Positions 35,278-44,803 of a stretch of DNA of 56,035 nucleotides are shown here, piece after piece. The stretch comes from JAWXTK01 sp044433645 (GTDB lineage: Bacteria; Bacteroidota; Bacteroidia; Bacteroidales; Rikenellaceae). Numbering within the stretch: the stretch's first letter is position 1; every line of letters starts with the position of its first letter. The stretch spans positions 1-56,035 of the forward strand of contig JAWXTK010000014.1 in the NCBI GenBank assembly GCA_044433645.1, read 5' to 3'. The notes under the pieces are model-generated. The model did not search any database. It was given only the letters and a program-made list of their open reading frames with translations, and was not told where the DNA came from. The position numbers and the translations under genes were made by a program.

Positions 35278-36519
35278 ATGATAAAGCGAGAAGATATAGA
35301 AATTATGGCTCCCGTAGGTAGCTACGAGTCACTTTATGCAGCTATAAACGCAGGGGCAAACTCCGTATATTTTGGTGTTGAGGGCCTGAATATGCGCTCA
35401 AAATCTAGTGCAAATTTCACACTTGACGACCTAGCAGAAATTGTTAGAGTCACCAAAGAAAACGATCTGAAAAGTTACCTTACAGTAAACACGGTGCTCT
35501 ATGACCAGGATATAGAATATATGCACAAAATCATAGATCGAGCAGCCCAGGAGAGCGTCACAGCTATCATTGCAGCCGACCAAGCAGCTATACTTTATGC
35601 TCGTGAAAAAGGCGTGGAGGTTCATCTTTCTACCCAACTTAACATATCTAATACTGAGTCTGTAAAGTTTTATTCCAAGTGGGCTGACGTAGTAGTTTTA
35701 GCGCGTGAACTTAGTTTAGAGCAGGTTAAAACTATACATCAAAATATTGAAACTCAGAATATTACAGGGGCTAGTGGCGAAAAGATAAAAATAGAAATGT
35801 TTGCTCACGGAGCTTTGTGTATGGCTATATCGGGCAAGTGTTATTTGAGCCTTCACGAGACTGGATGTTCGGCCAACAGGGGTGCGTGTCGTCAGATTTG
35901 CCGTAGAAATTACATCATTACAGACACGGACACAGGCGAGCAGCTCTCTTTGGAGGGCAATTATTTGCTTTCGCCCAAGGATTTATGTACAATAACTTTT
36001 TTAGATAAATTCATTGATGCAGGGGTTAGGGTGCTAAAAATCGAGGGTAGAGCGCGCTCAGGTGAGTATGTTAAGCGAGTATGTGAGTGTTATAATCAAG
36101 CAATAGAGGCCATAATAGAGGGCACTTTCTCGTTAGAGAAGGCTCAAGAGTGGCAAGAAATATTAGAGACAGTGTTTAATCGAGGATTCTGGGGAGGCTA
36201 TTATTTGGGCAAACCAGTGGCTGAGATTACACAAAATTACGGCTCGTCGGCTAAGCGCAAGAAGGTATATGTTGGCAAGGTAACTAATTTCTTTAGCAAG
36301 CTTTCGGTAGCCGAGGTACTTGTTGAGGCCTCGGAGTTAAATTCTGGGGATGACTTATTGTTTTTGGGTCAATCTACGGGTGTTGTTGAGATGAAGACCG
36401 AGGAGATTTTTGTGGATTTAAAACCTACTTTAAGGGCTGACAAGGGGGTTTATTGTTCTATTAAGACACCGTTGCTGGTTCGTCGTGGTGATAAACTTTA
36501 TAAGGAGGTTGAGGCCTAA
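35278..36519 (+). CDS. U32-family protein (TrhP/YegQ-like tRNA hydroxylation)
   Basis: 413 residues. The N-terminal TIM-barrel half (IMAPVGSYESLYAAINAGA, FGVEGLNMRSKS) is followed by the U32 signature with Cys residues MFAHGALCMAISGKCYLS and SANRGACRQICRR, likely [4Fe-4S] ligands, and the C-terminal U32 beta domain (VGKVTNFFSKLSVAEV). Members YegQ/TrhP make 5-hydroxyuridine at tRNA position 34 using prephenate; others act in ubiquinone synthesis. The layout fits TrhP best. 'Peptidase' is a historical label. Confidence 0.85.
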   Translation: MIKREDIEIMAPVGSYESLYAAINAGANSVYFGVEGLNMRSKSSANFTLDDLAEIVRVTKENDLKSYLTVNTVLYDQDIEYMHKIIDRAAQESVTAIIAADQAAILYAREKGVEVHLSTQLNISNTESVKFYSKWADVVVLARELSLEQVKTIHQNIETQNITGASGEKIKIEMFAHGALCMAISGKCYLSLHETGCSANRGACRQICRRNYIITDTDTGEQLSLEGNYLLSPKDLCTITFLDKFIDAGVRVLKIEGRARSGEYVKRVCECYNQAIEAIIEGTFSLEKAQEWQEILETVFNRGFWGGYYLGKPVAEITQNYGSSAKRKKVYVGKVTNFFSKLSVAEVLVEASELNSGDDLLFLGQSTGVVEMKTEEIFVDLKPTLRADKGVYCSIKTPLLVRRGDKLYKEVEA

Positions 36520-36527
36520 GGGCTATT

Positions 36528-36593
36528 TAGGGTCTGAAAGGGTCTTGAGGGTCATTAGCTCACTGGGGTGCTCCCCGGTGAGCTAGAGAGAAA
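36528..36593. repeat. GGGTCTTGAGGGTC / GGTGAGCTA hairpin repeat
   Basis: GGGTCTTGAGGGTC at 36540-36553, then a near-perfect hairpin TAGCTCACTGGGG / CCCCGGTGAGCTA (36556-36585) matching the one near 14395-14416. It lies between convergent genes and may serve as their terminator, though T-runs are poor. Confidence 0.65.
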
Positions 36594-38192
36594 CTATTTA
36601 TTATACTTAAATCTCTTAATCTTTTGAGTTGGCGTTTTTTCAAACTCTTCTTTCTGCTCTTCGACAGTTGAAATCTTAGAGAATTTATTAACCTTGGAAT
36701 TGACATATTTCATAAGGTCTGACTTGATATCGTCCATGCGATAACTCAAATTCTCCTTCATATCATAGTACTTCTGCTCTAAAGCCTCGTAATTAAAGTG
36801 AACAAGTGCAACCAACTTGCCCTTCTCCTCCGTAACGATAGACTCCGTAACCAGGAAGTGACTGTTAATCACATTTTCTATCTCTTCAGGATAAATATTC
36901 TCGCCACTAGGACCTACTATCATATTGCTCAGACGACCTTTAATAAATAGGTAGTTGTGCTTGTCTAACTTACATAAATCCTTGGTGTGAAACCAACCAT
37001 CTTCGGTGATAGCCTCGGCCGTAGCCTCAGGATTTTTATAATAACCCGTCATGATACTTGGGGTCTTAACCATAAGCTCACCCTCGCCAGTTTCGGGATT
37101 GATGTTATCTAATTTCCATTCAATTTCTTTCATGTGAGGCCCCGTAGAACCTAGCTTAGTTAGGCCTGGAAGTGCTCCTGCAATAAGTGGCGCAGTCTCT
37201 GTTAGTCCATAACCTATGGCATAAGGGAACTTACCTTCGTTTAAGAAACGCTCGGTGTCAAAGTCTGTTTTAGAGCCTCCAATACCAAAGAATCTTAGTC
37301 TGCCACCAAAGGTTTTATATAGTTTTTTGGCTGCTATTTTGTGTAGAAGTTTACGTGTAGGTGCAAATTTATATATGCCTCTTAATAGAGCATTTTTATT
37401 AAATTTAGCTGCTATCTGACTGCGATATACTTTCTCGATAATAAGAGGTACAACCAACATTACCGTAGGCTTAACTTTCTTAAAGGCAGGCATTAACACA
37501 GCTGCCGTAGGTGCTTTGTCTATGTAATAAACCGAGCAACCACACATAAATGGGAAAAGCATCCCTAGCGAGCACTCATAGGTGTGAGACAAAGGCAAGA
37601 TAGACAATAAATCATCCTCAGGATACATAGGGAATAGACCATAAATCATGTCTAGTTGAGCACACAAAGTTCTGTGAGTGTGCATAACTCCCTTAGGCGA
37701 AGATGTTGTGCCCGAGGTGTAGATTATAGCTGCTAAATCATCGCTTTTGGGTTCGCTAAAAACACTTGGGCTGTTTACTTTTTGTGAAAGTATGCCTAGG
37801 TTTTTGCTCCTTATAACTATATTTAGTTTTTCGGTATCAGCTTTATTTAGTTTAGAAAATAATTTATCTGATACGATAAGTGCTTTGGCTTCGGCGTGAT
37901 CAAGGATTTTGCCCACTTCCTCACCCGAGAAATCTGGCAGGATAGGAACAACAGTAAAGCCAGAAATTACAATGGCAAAGTAAGATATGCCCCAGTTAGG
38001 CATGTTGTTACTTAAAATTGCTATTTTATCGCCTTTTTCAAGTCCTGCTGTGGCTAAAATATCTTGTACTTGTTTGACTCTTTGGTCAAAATCACGGTAA
38101 GTTAAAGTCTCAAAATTCAGCATGCCCGAGGCTGTTGAATCTGCGAATTTTTCTATGCTTTCTAGGTATAAATCTCTTAGTGTTGCAAACAT
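36594..38192 (-). CDS. AMP-forming long-chain acyl-CoA synthetase
   Basis: 532 residues, adenylate-forming family. P-loop IIYTSGTTSSPKGVMHTHR (near 156-174), A5-type GYGLTETAPL, and motif GWFHTKDLCKLDKHNYLFIKGR for the hinge. The C-terminus ends in TPTQKIKRFKYNK with the conserved Lys. It activates fatty acids to acyl-CoA for phospholipids or degradation. No signal peptide. Divergent from queG with an 82-bp gap. Chain preference cannot be told. Confidence 0.9.
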   Translation of the reverse strand: MFATLRDLYLESIEKFADSTASGMLNFETLTYRDFDQRVKQVQDILATAGLEKGDKIAILSNNMPNWGISYFAIVISGFTVVPILPDFSGEEVGKILDHAEAKALIVSDKLFSKLNKADTEKLNIVIRSKNLGILSQKVNSPSVFSEPKSDDLAAIIYTSGTTSSPKGVMHTHRTLCAQLDMIYGLFPMYPEDDLLSILPLSHTYECSLGMLFPFMCGCSVYYIDKAPTAAVLMPAFKKVKPTVMLVVPLIIEKVYRSQIAAKFNKNALLRGIYKFAPTRKLLHKIAAKKLYKTFGGRLRFFGIGGSKTDFDTERFLNEGKFPYAIGYGLTETAPLIAGALPGLTKLGSTGPHMKEIEWKLDNINPETGEGELMVKTPSIMTGYYKNPEATAEAITEDGWFHTKDLCKLDKHNYLFIKGRLSNMIVGPSGENIYPEEIENVINSHFLVTESIVTEEKGKLVALVHFNYEALEQKYYDMKENLSYRMDDIKSDLMKYVNSKVNKFSKISTVEEQKEEFEKTPTQKIKRFKYNK

Positions 38193-38274
38193 ATTTTTAC
38201 TAAAATTTCTATCAATATATTACAAACATAATATAATTTATTTACTTTTACGATAATTTTTAGGATTAAAAACA

Positions 38275-39198
38275 ATGCTTGACAGTAAATTTATAAAACA
38301 AAAGGCTCTTGAGGTAGGCTTTAGTCTCTGTGGCATAGCTAGTTACGAGCTCATGCAGGGCGAGGCAGAGCACCTGGATTTATGGTTAAAAAATTCTTGC
38401 CAAGGAGAGCTAAATTACATGAATCGCTACGCAGATTTGAGAAAAGACGTTGGGGCATTGATGAATGATACTAAAAGCATAATTTCTCTGGGAGTTAACT
38501 ATAAAAACAATCAAAATTTTTTCCAAAATAATAGTGCGAGCAATAAATTTGCCAGTTACAGCTTGATGATAGATTATCACTTTACATTAAAGGCTATGAT
38601 GAGTGAATTAATCACAAAATTAGAGAGCGAATATGGCTCGATTTCCACCAGAATGTGTGTGGATTCAGCCCCCGTTTTTGAGAAGGCTTGGGCCGTGAGA
38701 GCTGGTCTTGGGGTTGTGGGGCGCAATTCTTTGCTGATAACTCCCCAGTATGGTTCTATGGTTTTGTTGTGCGAGATATTAATTGACAAAACAGTAGATT
38801 GTTATGACTCTGCTATGGATTGGAATCCTTGCCAGGGGTGCGATAATTGCATCAAGGCTTGCCCTGCGAGTGCGATAAATGATAATAAAACTCTGGATGC
38901 AAATAGGTGTATATCTGCGCTAACGACTCACCCTCAGAGCACGGATAAATCCCCCGAGCAGCTGCATGGTTGGGTGTTTGGCTGTGAGGTGTGTCAGAGA
39001 GCTTGCCCTCAAAATAACATGGATAAAGCAGAGACTCAAGATGCTAGATTTTTGCCCTTAATAACTTCTAGCAACATCGAAAAAGAGCAGTTTTTAGCCC
39101 TAGAAAAAAGAGAATTCAAGAAGATATTTTCAAAAACACCTATATTTAGGACTAAATTTGAAGTTTTACGCCAAAGAATGGTCCTAAACAAAAATTAA
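38275..39198 (+). CDS. queG: Epoxyqueuosine reductase
   Basis: 307 residues. The cobalamin-binding N-terminal half has the catalytic segment CVDSAPVFEKAWAVRAGLG and GRNSLLITPQYGS. Two [4Fe-4S] motifs follow, CQGCDNCIKACP (~187-198) and CEVCQRACPQNN (~240-251). It reduces epoxyqueuosine to queuosine in tRNA. It ends 34 bp before rsmE, forming a tRNA/rRNA modification pair with the U32 gene nearby. Confidence 0.95.
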   Translation: MLDSKFIKQKALEVGFSLCGIASYELMQGEAEHLDLWLKNSCQGELNYMNRYADLRKDVGALMNDTKSIISLGVNYKNNQNFFQNNSASNKFASYSLMIDYHFTLKAMMSELITKLESEYGSISTRMCVDSAPVFEKAWAVRAGLGVVGRNSLLITPQYGSMVLLCEILIDKTVDCYDSAMDWNPCQGCDNCIKACPASAINDNKTLDANRCISALTTHPQSTDKSPEQLHGWVFGCEVCQRACPQNNMDKAETQDARFLPLITSSNIEKEQFLALEKREFKKIFSKTPIFRTKFEVLRQRMVLNKN

Positions 39199-39232
39199 TG
39201 CTTAACTTGCGAGGTTTTTAAACTAAAAATTT

Positions 39233-39940
39233 ATGCAACTTTTTTACACACCGTCCCTAAGTGTGCCTTTACATACTTTGAGCGAGGAGGAATCGCGCCA
39301 CGCAATCAAAGTGCTTAGGCTAAAAGTGGGGGATAAAATCTTCATCACAGACGGCTCAGGCGATATGCACCAGGCTAAAATCACGGATGCCAATGCTAAG
39401 CACTGCGCAATAGAAATCATAGAAACTCAGCATGATTTTGAGCGCCGAGATTATAAAATCACAGTGGCCGTTGCGCCCACGAAAAACAATGATAGACTAG
39501 AGTGGTTTGCCGAAAAAGCAACCGAGGTGGGCATAGATAAAATCATCCCCATACTTACCACTCACTCTGAGCGCAAGATTTTTAATAAAGATAGATTAGA
39601 AAAAGTAGTCGTTAGCGCCCTTAAACAATCGCTAAAGGCTTATAAACCCCAGGTAGAGAATTTAACTAACTTTAAAGAGGCAGTTGAAACAAAATTTGAG
39701 GGCGTAAAATTAATTGCTCATTGCCACGATGTGGTCTCAGAGCGCAGATTGATTCAGGAGTTAGTCAAAAAACAAGATAACGTATTAATATTAATAGGCC
39801 CCGAAGGTGATTTCTCGCCTGAGGAAGTGAAGCTAGCCTTTGATAATGGGTTTGCTCCTGTGTCTTTGGGCAAGGCAAGGCTTAGGACAGAGACGGCAGC
39901 TTTGAGTGTGGTTATGAATTTGGCTTTTATAAATAGTTAA
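39233..39940 (+). CDS. rsmE: 16S rRNA m3U1498 methyltransferase
   Basis: 235 residues, SPOUT-class methyltransferase. An N-terminal PUA-like region (EESRHAIKVLRLKVGDKI) is followed by the knot motifs LIGPEGDFSPEE (~187-198) and LGKARLRTETAAL (~212-224) that bind S-adenosylmethionine. It methylates U1498 of 16S rRNA. The next operon starts only 4 bp later, so transcription may run through into the hydrogenase-like genes. Confidence 0.95.
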   Translation: MQLFYTPSLSVPLHTLSEEESRHAIKVLRLKVGDKIFITDGSGDMHQAKITDANAKHCAIEIIETQHDFERRDYKITVAVAPTKNNDRLEWFAEKATEVGIDKIIPILTTHSERKIFNKDRLEKVVVSALKQSLKAYKPQVENLTNFKEAVETKFEGVKLIAHCHDVVSERRLIQELVKKQDNVLILIGPEGDFSPEEVKLAFDNGFAPVSLGKARLRTETAALSVVMNLAFINS

Positions 39941-39944
39941 GATT

Positions 39945-41846
39945 ATGCAATTAGTAACTTTTATGATATTACTCTCTTTTTTATCCTTAGTAGTGTTTAT
40001 TTTGCCTACAAGGTTGAAGTTTTTGAGTAGTTTATTAGTGAGTATTTTGGGCTTTAGTGTGCCCTATGTAGTTGGTGGAGGTGACTCTCTTACGGTGTTC
40101 TTCTCGTTTTTGGTGTCGCTATGTGGCTTTAGCGTGGTGGTTTATTCTAAGGGATTTTTTAATTCTTGTGCTTATTCTCGCTCTCGCACTTCGCTGCATT
40201 ACTTAAGCCTTTCGCTGTTGCTACTATCGCTTTTGGGGGTTGTGAATTCAAGCAACGGAGCAGAGTTTTTGTTTGCATGGGAGGCCATGAGTATCACATC
40301 TTTCTTTTTGATGTTGTTAGATGCTGACAATTATAAAACTAGGCGTGCTGCGCTTAACTATTTGGTGTTTATGCACCTAGGTTTTGTATTGCTTATTTCT
40401 GGCTTTTCTCTTATCTCAAATGCTGGTTATGAGTTTGGTTTTGAGGGCATTGCACCCTTTACTAAAGAAAATAATGGGGTGCTAATGTTTGTGCTCTTAT
40501 TGCTTGGTTTTGGGCTTAAGGCAGGTATGTTTCCTCTGCACGTGTGGATGCCTTCGAGCTATGACCTTTCGCCCTCGCATGTGTCCTCTATTATGTCGGG
40601 AGCAGTTAGTAAAATGGGGCTGTATGGAGTAATCAGGGTTCTTACTCAAATGCAAAGTGATATGCTCACGGTGGCAGTTATTCTGCTCACAGTGGGTTCG
40701 CTGACGGGTCTTTGGGGTGTGCTTTGTTGTTGTTTGCAAAATTCGCTAAAACGTGCTCTGGCTTATTCAAGTATAGAGAATATGGGGATAATGTTTTTAG
40801 CTTTGGGGGCATCTGCTCTGGGGGTTTATTATTCTAATTCTATGCTTGCCGTTTGTGGAATGGCAGCTTGCCTAGTTCATGCAATTAGCCACTCTATGCT
40901 AAAGAGTTTGTTGTTTTTCTCGAGTGGAAATGTGATAAGTGAGCTTGGGGGCGAGCGAAATATAGATAAAATGGGTGGCCTTATGCGCCGTATGCCCTTG
41001 AGCTCAAGTTTGTTTTTAGTTGGAGCGCTTTCTATTTGTGCCCTGCCTCCTTTTAGTGGTTTTGTCTCGGAGTTTATTTTATATTTTGGACTGCTTGATA
41101 CTATGAGCCTTGGGGGCAAAGTGGTGATTTATGCTGTGGTGTTTATGTTTGTTTTAGCCTTTATCGGAGGGCTTGCACTGTTGGCATTTACTAAGATTTT
41201 TAGCGTTGTTTTCCTTGGAGTTGAGCGCAGTGAGGTGGTTGAGGATGCTAAGGAAGTTGATGTGTTTAGACTCTTGGCTATGGTAGTGCCTACTGCGGGG
41301 ATATTGACTGTGGGTTTGCTGCCCGGGCTTGTTGGTGGAGGATTTTTCTCTCTTGCTAAATCTTTGCTGGGGGTTGAGTTGTTGTCTTTGGGTGCTTTGA
41401 GCGAGAATTTAACTAATATAACTTTTGCGTGCACGATTATTATTGTGCTGAGCGTGGTTTTTTATCTATGGCGTAAGTTCTTGTTACGTGGTAAGCCTGC
41501 CACCAAAACGCCTACGTGGGGTTGTGGATTTGGCGCTGTGAGTGAGAAGATGCAATACACGGGCGAGTCATTCACGGGTGAACTTCATGCTCTTTTGCCA
41601 CTAACCAAGGATGATGATAGTAAGGCGCAAGTGAGTAAAGATGAGATTTTTGCTAAAAATCATAGCTTCACGAGCAAGCATGGTGATAGAGTTGATACCC
41701 TGCTTTCGCATCTGTGGGTTGAGATTATTGCTAAGGCCAATTCTAAGGTTATGAAAATCAGAACAGCCAAGGTAAATTATCAGGTGCTTTATGCTTTGAT
41801 ATTTTTAATTGCGATACTTGTTCTTTCACTTGTTAAGTTGATTTAA
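39945..41846 (+). CDS. HyfB/NuoL-like antiporter subunit of hydrogenase-related complex
   Basis: 633 residues, about 14-16 membrane helices. Proton_antipo_M features are present: Glu113 in LFAWEAMSITS, Lys193 in LGFGLKAGMFPLHVWMP, Lys224 in SGAVSKMGLYGV and a His-containing helix CLVHAISHSMLKSLLFFSSG. The C-terminal soluble stretch (WGCGFGAVSEKMQYTGESF) matches the conserved end of HyfB/HycC subunits, not NuoL. It is the first gene of a six-gene block with one-base stop/start overlaps. Likely ion translocation. The partner catalytic subunit lacks NiFe ligands, so the driving reaction is unknown. Confidence 0.85.
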   Translation: MQLVTFMILLSFLSLVVFILPTRLKFLSSLLVSILGFSVPYVVGGGDSLTVFFSFLVSLCGFSVVVYSKGFFNSCAYSRSRTSLHYLSLSLLLLSLLGVVNSSNGAEFLFAWEAMSITSFFLMLLDADNYKTRRAALNYLVFMHLGFVLLISGFSLISNAGYEFGFEGIAPFTKENNGVLMFVLLLLGFGLKAGMFPLHVWMPSSYDLSPSHVSSIMSGAVSKMGLYGVIRVLTQMQSDMLTVAVILLTVGSLTGLWGVLCCCLQNSLKRALAYSSIENMGIMFLALGASALGVYYSNSMLAVCGMAACLVHAISHSMLKSLLFFSSGNVISELGGERNIDKMGGLMRRMPLSSSLFLVGALSICALPPFSGFVSEFILYFGLLDTMSLGGKVVIYAVVFMFVLAFIGGLALLAFTKIFSVVFLGVERSEVVEDAKEVDVFRLLAMVVPTAGILTVGLLPGLVGGGFFSLAKSLLGVELLSLGALSENLTNITFACTIIIVLSVVFYLWRKFLLRGKPATKTPTWGCGFGAVSEKMQYTGESFTGELHALLPLTKDDDSKAQVSKDEIFAKNHSFTSKHGDRVDTLLSHLWVEIIAKANSKVMKIRTAKVNYQVLYALIFLIAILVLSLVKLI

Positions 41847-42763
41847 TGTTAGGTATGGAATTTTTGAGTTTAATATTATTGATTGTAGTCTCTTTGGTTT
41901 TGCCAGGGGTGATTTGCAGAGTGCGTGCTAGATTGTCGGGGCGCAAGGGAGCTAGTTTTTTTCAACATTTATATAATCTTAGGGTGATGCTTTCTAAGAG
42001 CGTGGTTTATTCTTATAGCTCTAGCTACATAACTCGCATAGTGCCGGTGGTTAGTTTAGCGCTGAGTTTTGGGGTGCTGCTATTTGTGCCCTTTGGGGAC
42101 TTTAAGGCTGTGCTAGGCTTTGATGGCGACATAGTTTTGTTTGCTTATTTGTTGGCCCTCTCTAGATTTTTGATGATAATAGCTGCTATGGATTCGGGTA
42201 GTAGTTTTCAGGGTATGGGTTCAGCGCGTGAGGCCTTTTATGGTGCGCTTTTAGAGCCTGCTATATTTATTATAGGTGGTACTCTGGCGCTTATCTCGGG
42301 CAATATTAGTTTTTCTACGGTGTTCTCATCTATGGGTAGTTTGTCGGTGGAATTTGTGCTTGTTATGGTGCTTGTGGCCTATTTATTTATTAAGATTTTA
42401 ACTGTTGAAACTGGGCGTATTCCTTTTGATGACACGCTTACCCACCTTGAACTTACTATGGTTCACGAGGTTATGATACTTGATTATTCGGGCGTAGACC
42501 TAGGGTTTATCACTCTTAGTATGTGGCTTAAAATGGGCGCGCTGAGTGTTTTGGCAGCTAATTCAGTGTCGGCTTGTTGTGCCGGGGGGTGGATAGCGAC
42601 TTTGATTTTTAGTGTTTTGACAGGAGTTTATATAGGATTTGTTGAATCCTTTGTTGCTAAAAACAAGATGTCTAGAAACTCAACCTTTATTATGATAATT
42701 TCATCTATTGCGCTTGTATTGTTTGTTGTTGCGTATATAGTTCTTCAAAATATTTTTGTATAA
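41846..42763 (+). CDS. HyfC/HycD (NuoH-like) membrane subunit
   Basis: 305 residues, ~8 membrane helices. Its start overlaps the previous stop (TAATG). The conserved loop TGRIPFDDTLTHLELTMVHE corresponds to the Q-site/interface loop of HycD, HyfC and EchB, and DYSGVDLGF follows. AIDMDSGSS-like and REAFYGALLEPAIF stretches also fit the family. In known complexes this subunit couples the soluble arm to the antiporter arm, so its conservation suggests the assembly is still a working coupling machine. Confidence 0.88.
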   Translation: MLGMEFLSLILLIVVSLVLPGVICRVRARLSGRKGASFFQHLYNLRVMLSKSVVYSYSSSYITRIVPVVSLALSFGVLLFVPFGDFKAVLGFDGDIVLFAYLLALSRFLMIIAAMDSGSSFQGMGSAREAFYGALLEPAIFIIGGTLALISGNISFSTVFSSMGSLSVEFVLVMVLVAYLFIKILTVETGRIPFDDTLTHLELTMVHEVMILDYSGVDLGFITLSMWLKMGALSVLAANSVSACCAGGWIATLIFSVLTGVYIGFVESFVAKNKMSRNSTFIMIISSIALVLFVVAYIVLQNIFV

Positions 42764-43392
42764 TGATTTTTGCTTTAGTTATATTATATGTGGTTACGCT
42801 GGTGTATCTGTCTATTACCGAGAGATATCGTAACTATGCCTCGCTGATAGCTTTGCAGGGGTGGATTTTGTTTTTTGTGGCTTTGTTAAAGTTGCATACT
42901 ATTGAACTTTCAGAAATGATATTTGTGGTGGCTGAGACCTTGATTTTCAAGGCTATCATAGTGCCTAGGATGTTGTTTAGAATAATTAAGCGCACCAAAA
43001 TAAATAGAATAGCACCCTTTGGTATGACTCTCACCTCCTCGCTGTTGTGTTCGCTCCTGGCCTTAGTTATGAGCGTTGTGATTACTTATTACATTGCTGA
43101 TACGAGCGTTAATATGATATTTTTGTGTGTAGCCTTGTATGCTTTGCTTAGTGGGCTGCTAATGGTTGTTACGCGTAGGAGGATATTTTCTCACCTAGTG
43201 GGTTTTTTGGTTGTTGAGAATGGGGTGTTCTTGTTTTCTATGGCCATGGGGGTAGAGATGCCATTTTTGATTAATATTGCTATTTTGCTCGATATCTTGA
43301 TTAGTGTGTTGATGCTCGGTGTGTTTATGAATAAGCTGGGCGATAAAATGAATGTTGTGGATACCGATGATTTGGCCTCGTTAAAAGATTAG
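42763..43392 (+). CDS. HyfE-like membrane subunit
   Basis: 209 residues with about 6-7 hydrophobic helices and a TAATG overlap with the upstream gene. The sequence FVVAETLIFKAIIVPRMLFR (Glu and Lys in the membrane) and LVGFLVVENGVFLFSMAMG, followed by LLDILISVLMLGVF, match HyfE of hydrogenase-4, which corresponds to NuoK-like parts of complex I. The membrane Glu residues that could carry protons are kept. Found only in larger group 4 assemblies. Confidence 0.8.
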   Translation: MIFALVILYVVTLVYLSITERYRNYASLIALQGWILFFVALLKLHTIELSEMIFVVAETLIFKAIIVPRMLFRIIKRTKINRIAPFGMTLTSSLLCSLLALVMSVVITYYIADTSVNMIFLCVALYALLSGLLMVVTRRRIFSHLVGFLVVENGVFLFSMAMGVEMPFLINIAILLDILISVLMLGVFMNKLGDKMNVVDTDDLASLKD

Positions 43393-43398
43393 AAGATT

Positions 43399-44802
43399 AT
43401 GTTATTATACTTTATTATTGTAGTTCTACTGCTTAGCTTTATTTTACTTTCGCCTAAAAGGTGGATGGTAAATGGTTTTATATCTTTGTTTTACTTAACT
43501 CAGGCAGGCTTTGCGCTTAAATGTGCGTTTTGCGATTTTAATGCTACGAGTGCTCAGATTTTTACTTTTGACTCCGTTGGGGTTTTGTTTTTTAGTCTGC
43601 TGAGTGTGGTTTCGGTGTATGTGTGTGTTCATGCAGCTCATTATATAGAGGAGAAAAATCTCAGGGCTTATAAGATTTATAATGCGCTGATTATCGCTCT
43701 ATGCACGGCCATAGGGGGAGTTTATTTTGCAAACCACTTGGCTGTGACGTGGATATTTTTGGAGCTAACGTCTATATGCACGGCGGCACTAATATACTTT
43801 AGGGGTAATAAACAGGCCTTGGAGGCTACTTGGAAATATATTTTTGTGTGCTCGCTGGGTATAGCTGTGGCTTATTTGGGAGTACTGCTAGCTAGTAGTG
43901 CAGCTACGCATGGGGAACTTAGTTATGTGAATTTGTCTAAGGAGATAGCCTCGGCCAATCCTTTGTATATGAAGCTCGCTTTCTTATTTATGTTGGTGGG
44001 TTATAGTTCTAAAATGGAGGTTTTCCCTTTGTACACAGCTGGTATAGATGCAAATTCGTCGGTGCCTTCGCCTATCTCGGGCTTGCTTTCTACGGGTTTG
44101 GTCAATGCAGGGTTTGTGGCTATTTTTAGGATGTATAAGATAATGGCTGCGAGCGAGGTTTTCTCTTGGTGTAGCAATGTTCTTATAGTAACGGGTGTTG
44201 TATCGCTGGTTTTGGCAGCATTTTTTATGCGTAGGACTAATAATTATAAGAGGTTTTTGTCTTACTCCACTATGGAGAATATGGGTATAGTGCTAATAGG
44301 TCTGGGCGTAGGTGGCCTAGGTGTTTATGCTGCGCTTGTACACGTTGCCGCCCACACATTTATTAAGTGCGCTTTGATGTTGCAGATAGCTAGGATAGGT
44401 AAGAGTTTCGGAAATTATAGAATTAATAGGATAGGCGATTGCATGAGTTACAGCTCGCTGTGGGCATGGTCTATGAGTTTGGGTATGTTGGCTATTTTGG
44501 CTTTTCCTCCCTCGCCTTTGTTCTTTACCGAGCTTATGATTTTGCGCGAGATAATCTCAGGGGGGCAGTGGTGGTTGCTTGTGGTGATTACTTTGCTTGT
44601 GTGCATAGTGATTTATAGCTTTGCTGATCATATACTTAATTTGTGTTATAAGAAAACTAGAAATAAACCTAAAACAGATGTAAATAAAAAGCCTATCCTA
44701 ACTTGGAGCATACTTCTGCTTTTTGGCGCAGTATTAGTTTTCGGGCTGGTGTGGGCTGGTGAGTTTCATGAGTTTATTTTGGATATAGCTAAATTTAATT
44801 AA
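43399..44802 (+). CDS. HyfF/NuoN-like antiporter subunit
   Basis: 467 residues, ~13 membrane helices, second antiporter-type subunit of the block. Glu122 in WIFLELTSICTAAL and Lys205 in VGYSSKMEVFPLYTAGIDA occupy channel positions; SVPSPISGLLSTGLVNAG and the His-rich helix LVHVAAHTFIKCALMLQI are retained. The usual KxGxxPLHxWLP histidine is replaced by Tyr (PLYTAG). Two antiporter subunits imply a hydrogenase-4/FHL-2-sized membrane arm rather than the small Ech type. Confidence 0.83.
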   Translation: MLLYFIIVVLLLSFILLSPKRWMVNGFISLFYLTQAGFALKCAFCDFNATSAQIFTFDSVGVLFFSLLSVVSVYVCVHAAHYIEEKNLRAYKIYNALIIALCTAIGGVYFANHLAVTWIFLELTSICTAALIYFRGNKQALEATWKYIFVCSLGIAVAYLGVLLASSAATHGELSYVNLSKEIASANPLYMKLAFLFMLVGYSSKMEVFPLYTAGIDANSSVPSPISGLLSTGLVNAGFVAIFRMYKIMAASEVFSWCSNVLIVTGVVSLVLAAFFMRRTNNYKRFLSYSTMENMGIVLIGLGVGGLGVYAALVHVAAHTFIKCALMLQIARIGKSFGNYRINRIGDCMSYSSLWAWSMSLGMLAILAFPPSPLFFTELMILREIISGGQWWLLVVITLLVCIVIYSFADHILNLCYKKTRNKPKTDVNKKPILTWSILLLFGAVLVFGLVWAGEFHEFILDIAKFN

Positions 44803-44803
44803 G

